Source: Streptomyces parvulus
GTDB taxonomy: Bacteria > Actinomycetota > Actinomycetes > Streptomycetales > Streptomycetaceae
Assembly (NCBI RefSeq): GCF_014648855.1
Contig: NZ_BMRX01000021.1
Span: forward strand, 1 to 64,000
Length of the DNA: 64,000 nucleotides
Direction of reading: 5' to 3'
The translations under genes were made by a program, and so were the position numbers. Under the pieces are notes generated by a model, which saw only the letters and a program-made list of their open reading frames with translations, made no database searches and had not been told where the DNA came from. Positions 41,055-49,328 of the stretch are shown in pieces (the stretch's first letter is position 1; each line of letters begins with the position of its first letter).

Positions 41055-42365
41055 ATGACCGACCAGCCGTATCAGCCGCGCCAGGGCTACGAGGGCCACG
41101 AGGGCTACGACGAGCAGGGGAGATGGGTCGGGCAGGCCGGGTACGACACCCCGTGGCCCGGACAGCAGGCTCCCCAGGGGTACGCCGAAGCGGACGCCGG
41201 CCAGTACACGCAGCAGTGGCAGGGGCAGACCTGGGAGACCCAGGTCCACCAGACCCAGCCCGGGGTGCCGGCGGAGGAGACCGCGTACCTGCCGCCGGTC
41301 ACCGCGGAGGAGACGGCCTACCTGCCGCCGTACGCCGCGCAGCAGCACCAGCACCAGCACCAGCACCAGCACCAGCAGCACCAGTATCAGCAGCAGCCGC
41401 ATCAGCAGCAGTCGCCGCAGCAGCAGCACTACCGGCCCGGGGCGCAGACGTACGCGCCGCAGCACCAGCCGCACCCCCAGCCGCAGCCCCACCCCCAGCC
41501 GTACGCGCCCGCGCCCGCTCCCGCCGCCCCCGCCCCCGAGGCCCCGGCACCGTCCCCCGCCGCCGCCCCCGGTGACGCCGGCTACGGTCCGGCGACCATC
41601 GCCGGGAACACCCGGGTGACCGATGCCCAGCGGGCCCGCGCCGAGGGGCGGTCGCCGATCATCGACCCGGGCATGCAGCCCGCCGGGCTCACCGCGCTGC
41701 TCGGGCTGCTGCTGGCCGGCGCGGCCTCTGTCGGCACGTACGCCCTGCTGGTGCCGCTCGTCGCCCTCCAGGCCGTCACCGCGGCGGGCTGGTTCCGCCT
41801 CAACGGCATGTGGCCGGCCCGGCAGGGCATCGCCCTGGGCTTCGCCGCCGCGCTGGCGGCGGACGCGGCGCTGCTGGTGTCGGACCGCTCCCCGGCGGCG
41901 ATCCTCGGCACCCTCGGCGTCTGGGTGCTGCTCTCGCTCGTCCTGCAACTGCGCTCGCACGCCGACCCGGACGAGCGGATGTACGGCCTGATGGCGACCG
42001 TCGCCGCGGCGGCCCTGGCCGTGATCGCGGGTGGATACCTGGCCGCCGACGCCGAGGCGGTCACGGTGGGCGCGATCGCGGTGGCCGTGGCCGTCGTGGC
42101 CCGCGCCCTGCCGCTGCCGACGCCGGCCTCGGTGGCCGTCTCGCTGCTCGCGGCGGCCGGTGCGGGCATCGCGGCCGGCGCGGCCACGGACTTCGGGGCG
42201 TCGGGGGCGCTGCTCGGCGCGGGCGCGGCGGTGTGCGCGCTGATCGGCCTGCGGGTGGCGGCGTACGACTACCCGTCCCGCTTCGTCCACTTCACGGCGG
42301 GTGTGGCGCTGCCGCTGGCCGCCGCGGCGCCGGTCGTCTACGTGCTGGGCCGCGCCCTGGCCTGA
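41055..42365 (+). CDS. Membrane protein with long Gln/His-rich N-terminal domain
   Basis: The 436-aa protein has a disordered N-terminal 185 residues rich in Gln, His, Pro and Tyr. It includes a duplicated EETAYLPP and a QH alternation (QHQHQHQHQHQ) around residue 100. About eight membrane segments (210-430) with Ala/Leu/Val composition follow. No enzymatic motif is seen. It is tightly linked to the MoaD-like gene. Function is unknown; the Q/H domain may mediate condensation or metal binding. Confidence 0.85.
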   Translation: MTDQPYQPRQGYEGHEGYDEQGRWVGQAGYDTPWPGQQAPQGYAEADAGQYTQQWQGQTWETQVHQTQPGVPAEETAYLPPVTAEETAYLPPYAAQQHQHQHQHQHQQHQYQQQPHQQQSPQQQHYRPGAQTYAPQHQPHPQPQPHPQPYAPAPAPAAPAPEAPAPSPAAAPGDAGYGPATIAGNTRVTDAQRARAEGRSPIIDPGMQPAGLTALLGLLLAGAASVGTYALLVPLVALQAVTAAGWFRLNGMWPARQGIALGFAAALAADAALLVSDRSPAAILGTLGVWVLLSLVLQLRSHADPDERMYGLMATVAAAALAVIAGGYLAADAEAVTVGAIAVAVAVVARALPLPTPASVAVSLLAAAGAGIAAGAATDFGASGALLGAGAAVCALIGLRVAAYDYPSRFVHFTAGVALPLAAAAPVVYVLGRALA

Positions 42366-42517
42366 CCCGTCGAGCGAGGTGAGCGGCGCCGCCGGTGTCA
42401 CAGGTGTTCTACAGAACTCCGGTGGCACCGGCGGCCCGCGTTAGGCTCGCGCCGGGACGGCCGCGCCGGTCGTCGGGGGACCGCCGTCGTCGACCGTCCA
42501 GGTTGGGGAAACACCGC

Positions 42518-43255
42518 ATGCGCGCTCTGCGAATACTGTTGATCTTCGTCGTGATCCTGGGCGGCCTCTTCGTGATCGCCGACCGGGTGGCCGTCAACTT
42601 CGCCGAGGACGAGGTGGCGGACAAGGTGCGCAGCACCGAGAACCTCGCGTCGACGCCCGACGTGTCCATCAACGGCTTCCCCTTCCTGACCCAGGTCGCC
42701 GGCGGTGAGCTGGACGACGTCGAGGTGGGCATCGACGGCTACGAGGCCTCGACCGGCAACGGCGACGAGAAGATCCGCATCGCCGACCTGCGCGCGGACA
42801 TGAAGGGCGTCGAGTTCTCCGGCGACTACAGCTCCGCCACCGCGGCCACCGCCACCGGCACCGCGACCGTCGCCTACGACGAGTTGATGAAGGCCGCCAA
42901 GTCCGAGCCCACCGACATCGCCCCCGGCATCACCGCCAAGGTCATCGGCCTCTCCGACGGCGGCAACGGCAAGATCAAGGTGTCGCTGCAGGCCACGGTC
43001 CTCGGGGTCGAGCTGCCCAAGCCGGTCGAGGTGCTCAGCTCGGTCAAGGTGAAGGACGACGACGTCGAGGTCGTCGCCGACGGGCTGCCGGAGATCGGCG
43101 GCAAGCAGCTCGCCGAGTCCCGCATCCGGGCCATCACCGACTTCCAGCAGACGATCGACGAGCTGCCGGGCGGCATCAGGCTGGACAAGGTCGAGGCGGC
43201 GAAGGACGGCGTCGAGATCACGGTGAAGGGTTCGGACGTCAAGCTGGCCGGGTAG
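42518..43255 (+). CDS. DUF2993/LmeA-like membrane-anchored lipid-binding protein
   Basis: The 245-aa protein has an N-terminal membrane anchor or signal (LRILLIFVVILGGLFVIADR) and a DUF2993 domain (VSINGFPFLTQVAGGELDDV; VELPKPVEVLSSV). LmeA, the mycobacterial relative, acts in lipomannan maturation outside the membrane; direct equivalence here is inferred. The ATG at 42518 has GGGGAA about 8 bases ahead. Confidence 0.85.
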   Translation: MRALRILLIFVVILGGLFVIADRVAVNFAEDEVADKVRSTENLASTPDVSINGFPFLTQVAGGELDDVEVGIDGYEASTGNGDEKIRIADLRADMKGVEFSGDYSSATAATATGTATVAYDELMKAAKSEPTDIAPGITAKVIGLSDGGNGKIKVSLQATVLGVELPKPVEVLSSVKVKDDDVEVVADGLPEIGGKQLAESRIRAITDFQQTIDELPGGIRLDKVEAAKDGVEITVKGSDVKLAG

Positions 43256-43431
43256 GCGTCCGACAGGCGAGACGGCGCCGTCCGCACCGCAGATGCGGCG
43301 GCGAGCGCCCCGGCCCGGACACCACCGGGCGGTGTCCCGCCCCCTCATCGATCCCACATCGCGGACGATCCCGTCTCATGATGCGACACGCCGGTGACAT
43401 GGCCCCGCGTCCGTCCCTACGATCGGTGCCT

Positions 43432-43512
43432 ATGAAGCGACAGGCGGACCTCACGAAGCGGCGGGCAGTGGACCTGTGCCGCGTTGCCGCCATGCTCTGT
43501 CGCACCTTCTGA
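43432..43512 (+). CDS. Cys-containing leader peptide upstream of the rhodanese operon
   Basis: The 26-codon frame MKRQADLTKRRAVDLCRVAA followed by MLCRTF matches the recurring actinobacterial leader ahead of sulfur genes, with Cys16 and Cys23 in LCRVAAMLCR. Such peptides are thought to sense cysteine through ribosome stalling or attenuation. The 133 bases between its stop and the rhodanese ATG are GC-rich and could fold into alternative stems. The surrounding 43256-43645 gap holds no other gene. Confidence 0.82.
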   Translation: MKRQADLTKRRAVDLCRVAAMLCRTF

Positions 43513-43645
43513 GCGCACGGCCGCCCCGCCGCCGTCCGCTCCCCTCACCCCCGCCCTGCCCTGGGCGCCCGCGCGCCGCCGCACGGCCCGAGCGCGCGCA
43601 CCCTCGCACCGCACGCCCCGCCGCACCTGCCCCGGAGGAGAGAAC

Positions 43646-44491
43646 ATGAGCCGCAGCGACGTCCTGGTCGACGCCGACTGGGTCCAGGAGAACCTGGACG
43701 ACCCCGGCATCGCGATCGTCGAGGTGGACGAGGACACGTCCGCGTACGACAAGAACCACATCAAGAACGCGATCCGCATCGACTGGACCCAGGACCTCCA
43801 GGACCCGGTCCGCCGCGACTTCGTCGACCAGGAGGGCTTCGAGAAGCTCCTCTCGGCGAAGGGCATCGCCAACGACACGCTGGTGGTCCTCTACGGCGGC
43901 AACAACAACTGGTTCGCGTCGTACGCCTACTGGTACTTCAAGCTCTACGGCCACGACAACGTCAAGCTCCTCGACGGCGGCCGCAAGAAGTGGGAGCTGG
44001 ACGCCCGCGAGCTGGTCGCCGGCGACGAGGTGCCGCAGCGCCCGGCCACCGACTACAAGGCCAAGCCGCAGAACACCGCGATCCGCGCCTTCCGCGACGA
44101 CGTCGTCAAGGCGATCGGCGCGCAGAACCTGGTCGACGTCCGCTCGCCCGACGAGTTCTCCGGCAAGCTCCTCGCCCCGGCCCACCTGCCGCAGGAGCAG
44201 TCGCAGCGTCCGGGCCACGTCCCGTCCGCGCGCAACATCCCGTGGTCGAAGAACGCCAACGACGACGGCACCTTCAAGTCCGACGACGAGCTGAAGCAGC
44301 TCTACGCCGACGAGCAGGTCGACCTGGCGAAGGACACCATCGCCTACTGCCGCATCGGCGAGCGCTCCGCCCTGACCTGGTTCGTCCTGCACGAGCTGCT
44401 CGGTGTGGAGAACGTCAAGAACTACGACGGTTCCTGGACCGAGTACGGCTCCCTCGTCGGCGTGCCGATCGAGCTCGGCGCCAACAAGTAA
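43646..44491 (+). CDS. Thiosulfate sulfurtransferase (tandem rhodanese, CysA/SseA type)
   Basis: The 281-aa protein has two rhodanese domains, an inactive N-terminal one and a C-terminal one with catalytic Cys235 in AYCRIGERSAL. The N-terminal signature is HIKNAIRIDWTQDLQDPVRR. It moves sulfane sulfur from thiosulfate to acceptors such as cyanide or protein thiols. GGAGGAGAG lies 4 bases before the ATG. The preceding leader peptide suggests cysteine-dependent control, and DUF1416 follows in the same operon. Confidence 0.94.
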   Translation: MSRSDVLVDADWVQENLDDPGIAIVEVDEDTSAYDKNHIKNAIRIDWTQDLQDPVRRDFVDQEGFEKLLSAKGIANDTLVVLYGGNNNWFASYAYWYFKLYGHDNVKLLDGGRKKWELDARELVAGDEVPQRPATDYKAKPQNTAIRAFRDDVVKAIGAQNLVDVRSPDEFSGKLLAPAHLPQEQSQRPGHVPSARNIPWSKNANDDGTFKSDDELKQLYADEQVDLAKDTIAYCRIGERSALTWFVLHELLGVENVKNYDGSWTEYGSLVGVPIELGANK

Positions 44492-44521
44492 GTCCGCCCC
44501 CTCAACCCTCAGGAGTACGAC

Positions 44522-44809
44522 ATGTGCGGAGCGAAGGCCGGCGGCCCCGACGCCTCGACGATCAAGCCCGGTGAGACCACGATCCAGGGTCACGTGACCC
44601 GCGACGGCGAGCCGGTGACGGGCTACGTCCGTCTGCTGGACGCGACCGGCGAGTTCACGGCGGAGGTCCCGACCTCCGCGACGGGCCAGTTCCGCTTCTA
44701 CGCGGCCGAGGGCACCTGGACCGTACGGGCGCTGGTCCCCGGCGGCACCGCCGACCGCACGGTCGTCGCCCAGCAGGGCGGACTGGCGGAGGTCGCGATC
44801 GCCGTCTGA
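44522..44809 (+). CDS. DUF1416 family protein
   Basis: The 95-aa protein begins MCGAKAGGPD and has a beta-sandwich/transthyretin-like pattern (TIQGHVTRDGEPVTGYVRLL; GQFRFYAAEGTWTVRALVP). DUF1416 genes regularly follow this rhodanese in actinobacteria, but their role is unknown. The N-terminal Cys-Gly may be functional. It lies 30 bases after the rhodanese stop with an AGGAG site, and a strong terminator follows. Confidence 0.92.
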   Translation: MCGAKAGGPDASTIKPGETTIQGHVTRDGEPVTGYVRLLDATGEFTAEVPTSATGQFRFYAAEGTWTVRALVPGGTADRTVVAQQGGLAEVAIAV

Positions 44810-44830
44810 CGGCACCCGCGCCACGCCACG

Positions 44831-44881
44831 GCCGAGGGGCCGCACCCACCGGGTTGGACGCCTGGGGTGCGGCCCCTCGGC
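44831..44881 (+). terminator. Terminator after the rhodanese-DUF1416 operon
   Basis: Arms 44831-44847 and 44865-44881 form a perfect 17-bp GC-rich stem with a 17-base loop, 21 bases after the DUF1416 stop. Confidence 0.88.
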
Positions 44882-44917
44882 ATGTCCGGATCCGGTGTCC
44901 GGATCTACCCTTGAGGT

Positions 44918-45193
44918 ATGTACGCGCGGCGACGGCACGTCTACTTCGCCATGATGGGCGCCTGCATCGCGCTCTTCGTCCTGGCCTGGGGTGTCGTGCG
45001 CCTGTGGTCCGTGCCGGCCGCGGTGGCCATGTGCGTGGTCGCCATGGTGATACCGCCGCTGGCCGCCATCGTCGCCAACCGCCGGGGGCCCGAGGACCGC
45101 TGGTGGGACGATCCGTCGGGCGACGCGCAGTCCGACGAGTGGTGGGACGAGCTGGACGGCAGGAAGGGCCCCCGGAACCGGGACCGGCCGTAG
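44918..45193 (+). CDS. DUF3099 family small membrane protein
   Basis: The 91-aa protein has two membrane segments (about 9-27 and 31-51) and an acidic Trp-rich tail (EDRWWDDPSG, DEWWDELDG). This matches the DUF3099 layout common in streptomycetes; function is unknown. TACCCT ends 6 bases before the ATG, suggesting leaderless transcription. Confidence 0.88.
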   Translation: MYARRRHVYFAMMGACIALFVLAWGVVRLWSVPAAVAMCVVAMVIPPLAAIVANRRGPEDRWWDDPSGDAQSDEWWDELDGRKGPRNRDRP

Positions 45194-45230
45194 CGGCCAC
45201 CAGCCCTGACGACCTCTGGCCTGGCGACCT

Positions 45231-45860
45231 CTAGCCCTTCTCGGCGCCGCCCAGCAGGCGCTCCAGACAGCGCACCGCCAGTTCGGCGGGGGAGCCGGGA
45301 CCCTCGGTGCCCGCCTCGCCCCCCGCCCACGTCTCCATGGCGATCCGTACGGCGTCGGTGGCGGCCGCCGCGACCAGCCGGACCTCCAGCGGATCGACGG
45401 CGCCGTCCGTCAGGCGCGCGACCACCGGGACGAGCCGCTCCTCCGACTCCTGGTTCACCCGGTACCACACGGCCCGCAGCGCCGGGTCGTCCGCGCCGGC
45501 CCGCAGGAGCCCGCGCGTGCGCAGCAGGGCCTCGGCCGCCTGCGCGTCCGGGACCGCCAGGGCCCGTTCGGCCGCCTGCCGCAGCGCGGGGAGGAGCGGG
45601 CTGCCCGGTTCCGTGTCGGCGAGCAGCCCGCGCCAGCGGTCCGCGCCCACGGTCAGCAGGGGGCTGACCGCGTCCTGCTTCGAGCGGAAGTACCGGTAGA
45701 AGGTGCGCAGGGCGACGCCGGCCCGCTGGGCGATCTCCTCCGCCGTCGTGGCGTGCGGGCCCCGGGTGGCGAACAGTTCGGCCGCGGCGTGCGCGATGTC
45801 GAGCTGGGTGGCGGCCTTGCGGCGCTCAGTCAGGGACGGGGGCGGCGGCTCGGTGCTCAC
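45231..45860 (-). CDS. TetR-family regulator
   Basis: The 209-aa regulator has the N-terminal HTH (AAELFATRGPHATTAEEIAQ ... GVALRTFYRYF) and an all-helical ligand domain. The GTG at 45860 is chosen because longer open sequence upstream covers the intergenic operator and the divergent SDR gene. It probably controls the two SDR genes to its right through a palindrome 48 bases from its start. Confidence 0.9.
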   Translation of the reverse strand: MSTEPPPPSLTERRKAATQLDIAHAAAELFATRGPHATTAEEIAQRAGVALRTFYRYFRSKQDAVSPLLTVGADRWRGLLADTEPGSPLLPALRQAAERALAVPDAQAAEALLRTRGLLRAGADDPALRAVWYRVNQESEERLVPVVARLTDGAVDPLEVRLVAAAATDAVRIAMETWAGGEAGTEGPGSPAELAVRCLERLLGGAEKG

Positions 45861-45907
45861 CCCAGAAGAATACGACCCGCGACCACCCGGTGGCATGTCG
45901 TGACGTA

Positions 45908-45924
45908 GTGGCAAACCGTGCCAC
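45908..45924. promoter_or_regulatory. Palindromic operator GTGGCA-N5-TGCCAC
   Basis: This perfect 6-bp inverted repeat lies between the divergent TetR and SDR genes. A third GGTGGCA half-site lies at about 45891-45897. It fits a TetR-type operator controlling both directions. Confidence 0.6.
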
Positions 45925-46025
45925 CTAGGCGTACCGTGAAAGGGATTCGGGGCGCCCGGCGGAAGAGAGCCGGCGCCGCAAGGGCCCGCCCGGCTGCACG
46001 TGACGGGCCGGGTTGGAGCACACGC

Positions 46026-46811
46026 ATGAACCGTTACGAAGGCCGTCGCGTCCTGGTCACCGGCGCCGGCTCGGGCATAGGCCAGGCCACCGTGGAACGG
46101 CTGCTCGCGGAGGGCGGCACCGTCGTGGCCGCCGACGTCAGCGAGCCGGGCCTGAAGGACACGGCCGAGAGAGCGGCGGCGCACGCCGGCCGGCTCACCA
46201 CCCTCGTCATGGACATCGCCGACGAGACCTCGGTCCGCGCGGGCGTCCGGGCGGCGACCGAGGCGCTCGGCGGCCTCGACGTCCTCGTCAACGCGGCCGG
46301 GATCCTGCGCTCGTCGCACACCGCCGACACGAGCCTGAGGGACTTCAGCCACGTCCTGACCGTCAACCTCGTCGGCACCTTCCTGGTGATCCGCGAGTCG
46401 ATCCCGGCGCTCCTGGAGGGCCGGGACGCGGCGGTGGTCAACTTCAGCTCGACCTCGGCGGCGTTCGCGCACCCCTACATGGCGGCCTACGCGGCGAGCA
46501 AGGGCGGCGTCCAGTCCATGACCCACGCCCTCGCCAGCGAGTACGCGGGCCGCGGCATCCGCTTCACCGCCGTGCAGCCGGGGTCCATCTCCTCCGGCAT
46601 GACGGACGGCAGCGGCGTCAGCGGACTCAGCAACGGTCCCGGACTGCCCGCGGACGCCGACATGAGCCTCTACGCGAAGCTCTCGCCCGCCCTCGGACGG
46701 GGCTTCGCCGGCCCGGAGACGGTGGCCTCCGTGGTCGCGATGCTGGGCTCGGAGGACGGCCGGTTCATCACGGGCACCGAGATCCGCGTCGACGGCGGCA
46801 CCCACTTCTGA
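46026..46811 (+). CDS. Short-chain dehydrogenase/reductase
   Basis: The 261-aa classical SDR has the cofactor motif TGAGSGIG, NAAG, Ser in FSSTSAAF and catalytic YAASK. An acidic Asp at the end of beta-2 (AADVSEP) indicates NAD(H). It oxidises or reduces an alcohol/ketone; the substrate is unknown. Thirty-four bases separate it from the second SDR, and both are divergent from a TetR regulator. Confidence 0.92.
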   Translation: MNRYEGRRVLVTGAGSGIGQATVERLLAEGGTVVAADVSEPGLKDTAERAAAHAGRLTTLVMDIADETSVRAGVRAATEALGGLDVLVNAAGILRSSHTADTSLRDFSHVLTVNLVGTFLVIRESIPALLEGRDAAVVNFSSTSAAFAHPYMAAYAASKGGVQSMTHALASEYAGRGIRFTAVQPGSISSGMTDGSGVSGLSNGPGLPADADMSLYAKLSPALGRGFAGPETVASVVAMLGSEDGRFITGTEIRVDGGTHF

Positions 46812-46845
46812 TCCCGCCCGCAACACCCCTGGAAAGGAGCCGACC

Positions 46846-47625
46846 GTGCACGAGCACACCCCGCACGACCTGGCCGGCAAGAACCTGATCATCACCGGTG
46901 GCGCCCGGGGCCTGGGCGCGGAGGCGGCCCGGCAGGCGGTCGCCGCCGGCGCGCACGTCCTCCTCACCGACGTCCTCGACGGCGAGGGCGAGGACCTCGC
47001 CCGGCAACTCGGCGCCCGCGCCCGCTTCCTGCACCACGACGTGACGTCCGAGGAGGACTGGCGGCGGGCCGCCGACTTCGCCGTGACCGAGTTCGGGGCG
47101 CTGCACGGCCTGGTGAACAACGCCGGCATCTCGACCGGCACGCCCCTGGAGGCGGAGTCCGTCGAGCACTTCCGCAAGGTGCTCGACATCAACCTCACGG
47201 GAGTCTTCATTGGCATGAAGACCGTGATCCCCGCGCTGAAGGAGGCCGGCGGCGGCTCGATCGTGAACATCTCGTCGGCGGCCGGCCTGATGGGGCTCGC
47301 CCTCACCGCCGGCTACGGGGCCTCCAAGTGGGGCGTACGGGGACTCACCAAGATCGGCGCGGTCGAACTGGGCACCGCCCGCATCCGCGTCAACTCCGTC
47401 CACCCCGGGATGACGTACACCCCGATGACCGCGGCCGTCGGCATCGAGCAGGGCGAGGGCAAGTACCCCAACACGCCCATGGGCCGCGTCGGCGAGCCCC
47501 ACGAGATCGCCGGCGCCGTGGTCTTCCTGCTCTCGGACGCGGCGTCCTACGTCACCGGCGCGGAACTGGCGGTGGACGGCGGCTGGACCACGGGTCCGAC
47601 GGTGGCGTACGTCATGGGGCAGTAG
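46846..47625 (+). CDS. Short-chain dehydrogenase, 3-alpha/20-beta-hydroxysteroid dehydrogenase-like
   Basis: The 259-aa classical SDR has TGGARGLG, NNAG, ISSAAGLMGLALTAGYGASK with catalytic Ser, Tyr and Lys, and DVLDGEGE marking NAD preference. The sequence around the active site resembles Streptomyces 20-beta-hydroxysteroid dehydrogenases. It is co-transcribed with the SDR upstream. AGGAG lies 6 bases before the GTG start. A steroid substrate is a guess from similarity. Confidence 0.92.
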   Translation: MHEHTPHDLAGKNLIITGGARGLGAEAARQAVAAGAHVLLTDVLDGEGEDLARQLGARARFLHHDVTSEEDWRRAADFAVTEFGALHGLVNNAGISTGTPLEAESVEHFRKVLDINLTGVFIGMKTVIPALKEAGGGSIVNISSAAGLMGLALTAGYGASKWGVRGLTKIGAVELGTARIRVNSVHPGMTYTPMTAAVGIEQGEGKYPNTPMGRVGEPHEIAGAVVFLLSDAASYVTGAELAVDGGWTTGPTVAYVMGQ

Positions 47626-47748
47626 GCGCCCCATCCTTCGTCCCCATGGCCGAATCGTGATCAAGACCGGCACAACCCCGGAACCGCGCCGCGGGTCTCT
47701 TGGGAGCACGCTTGATCGAAGTTCTGCCGAGACCCGTGGGGGGAAGAG

Positions 47749-48552
47749 TTGGCCTCAGAAGTGGAAGCCGGGGAGGCGACGGCACCCGGGGAGGACAGCG
47801 GGGCGTCGCCCGTCGTGCGGACCGGGCAGGCCGCGTCGCGTCGGTCGCGGCGCGGACGCGCCACGCTGCTCATTTCCACCGCCGCCGTGCTGGGACTGGT
47901 CGCCGGCACGTGCGCCGGGTACCTCGTCCAGGCGGACCGCCCTCCGACGAAGCTGCCCTCCCTGGCCCAGCCGCTGTCGCGACCGGCCGCCGGCCAGACG
48001 TCGAAGCCGCTTCCGGCCGCCCAGGACCGTCGCGTACGCACCAACGGCGACCTGCGCAAGCTTCTCGTGAAGAAGCCGCAGGGGGCGCGCGAGGCCGAGT
48101 GGGTCGCGGACGCCGACGGCTGGATGGACCTCGCGGCCTACGCCGAGAAGTACGCGAAGTCGGGCCAGAAGTTCTCGCAGTACATCCACGACGAGTTCCG
48201 ACGCGCGGCGGTCGCGAGCTGGACCGTCGACGGCTCTTACACCGTCGAGGTCTATCTGGTCCAGTTTCATCAGGAGGAGGCCCTGGCGGCGGTCGAGGCC
48301 GGCGACAACGGCCGCCACTGGGCGTCGTGGATGGCGGACGCGAAGATCTCGGCGATTCCCGGGACCGGCGACGGCGAGACGTTCGTCCACAACCAGCCGA
48401 AGCCGGGGAGAGCCCACGGGCGCCAGGCGTATGTCGCCGAGGCCTACGCCTGGCGGGGCGACATCGAGATGGAAATCCTGATCACCGGCTCCAAGCGCAT
48501 CAGCGAGAAGCTGATCGCGGATCTGGCGAAGCGACAGATGGAGCGGCTGTGA
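47749..48552 (+). CDS. Membrane-anchored extracytoplasmic protein, trio member A
   Basis: The 267-aa protein has a cytoplasmic Arg-rich N-terminus (SRRSRRGR), one membrane segment (about 39-60), a Pro-rich stalk and an extracytoplasmic domain. The domain pattern DLRKLLVKKPQGA ... DGW ... VEVYLVQFHQEEAL recurs in trio member C (DLRDLVLPAPEGA ... DGW ... IYLLQFDTAAV), so the genes are paralogous. The TTG at 47749 follows GGGGGAAG. The stop overlaps the next start (GTGA). No known family is recognised. Confidence 0.82.
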   Translation: MASEVEAGEATAPGEDSGASPVVRTGQAASRRSRRGRATLLISTAAVLGLVAGTCAGYLVQADRPPTKLPSLAQPLSRPAAGQTSKPLPAAQDRRVRTNGDLRKLLVKKPQGAREAEWVADADGWMDLAAYAEKYAKSGQKFSQYIHDEFRRAAVASWTVDGSYTVEVYLVQFHQEEALAAVEAGDNGRHWASWMADAKISAIPGTGDGETFVHNQPKPGRAHGRQAYVAEAYAWRGDIEMEILITGSKRISEKLIADLAKRQMERL

Positions 48553-49328
48553 CCGGGAACGAAGAGACCGCGCCGGACGCGCGGGCGACGCGTCGGAGGT
48601 GGGTGGCTCCCGCCGCGGTCGCGGTGGTCCTGGTCGCCGCGGTCGGCGGCGCCATCGGGTACACGGCCCACACCGTGGGGGACGCCGACCGGACCGCCGG
48701 CGCACTTGTGTGGACACCGCCCCGTGCCGCGACGGACGACGAGACGAAGGAGCCGGCGAGCGGATTGTCCGGTGCCCTGGTGCCGTACCGGCCGGACGGG
48801 TGGACGCGGGGACCCGACCTCGGGGAATTCGGGGCCGACGCCGAACTGAGCGGCGCTCACGCGGCAGCCCTGACCAAGGAGTCGCTGAACGACCTGCCCC
48901 GCTCCCAACGCAGAGCGCTGGAGAAGGAGATCGACCGTCGGCACATCTCGGGCGTGGCCATGCGCAGTTACGCCACGACAGGGGGCTTCCACAACGGTGA
49001 GCACACCGGTGCGGCCACGGTGGCCGTCGTGCTGACGCGGATGAATCAGGAAGCGGCTCGGTCCGGCGCGGTCGGTCAGAACGAGTTCTTCGAGGCACTG
49101 GACGGCCTTGAGGCGGGCCCGGCCGTCAAGGGCCACAAGAGCGCCCGTTGCTACCGCCTGCCGGGCGAATCGGACGAGGAACTGGACATCATGTTCTGCA
49201 GCGCCCACCAGGCAGACGTCCTGGTCTCCGCCGTCGCCGAGGGAGTGCCGCCCTTCGGCGCCAAGGGCGTCGCCGCGCTGCTGGCGGAGCAGCTCGACCG
49301 CATCGGCGGGACCGGGGAGGCGGTGTGA
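48549..49328 (+). CDS. Membrane-anchored extracytoplasmic protein, trio member B
   Basis: The 259-aa protein has the same architecture as its neighbours: short N-terminus, one membrane segment (about 18-38), a linker and an extracytoplasmic domain with two Cys (SARCYRLP and IMFCSAHQ) that may pair. Similarity to members A and C is weaker and mainly in topology and the VAVVLTRMNQEAA strand. The GTG starts inside the upstream stop and its own stop overlaps the third gene, so all three are made together. Confidence 0.82.
   Translation: MTGNEETAPDARATRRRWVAPAAVAVVLVAAVGGAIGYTAHTVGDADRTAGALVWTPPRAATDDETKEPASGLSGALVPYRPDGWTRGPDLGEFGADAELSGAHAAALTKESLNDLPRSQRRALEKEIDRRHISGVAMRSYATTGGFHNGEHTGAATVAVVLTRMNQEAARSGAVGQNEFFEALDGLEAGPAVKGHKSARCYRLPGESDEELDIMFCSAHQADVLVSAVAEGVPPFGAKGVAALLAEQLDRIGGTGEAV

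Noticed and set aside
45861..47306. N-terminal extension of the TetR frame to 691 codons
   Set aside because: It runs antisense through both SDR genes and the operator; only 45231-45860 carries the TetR domain.
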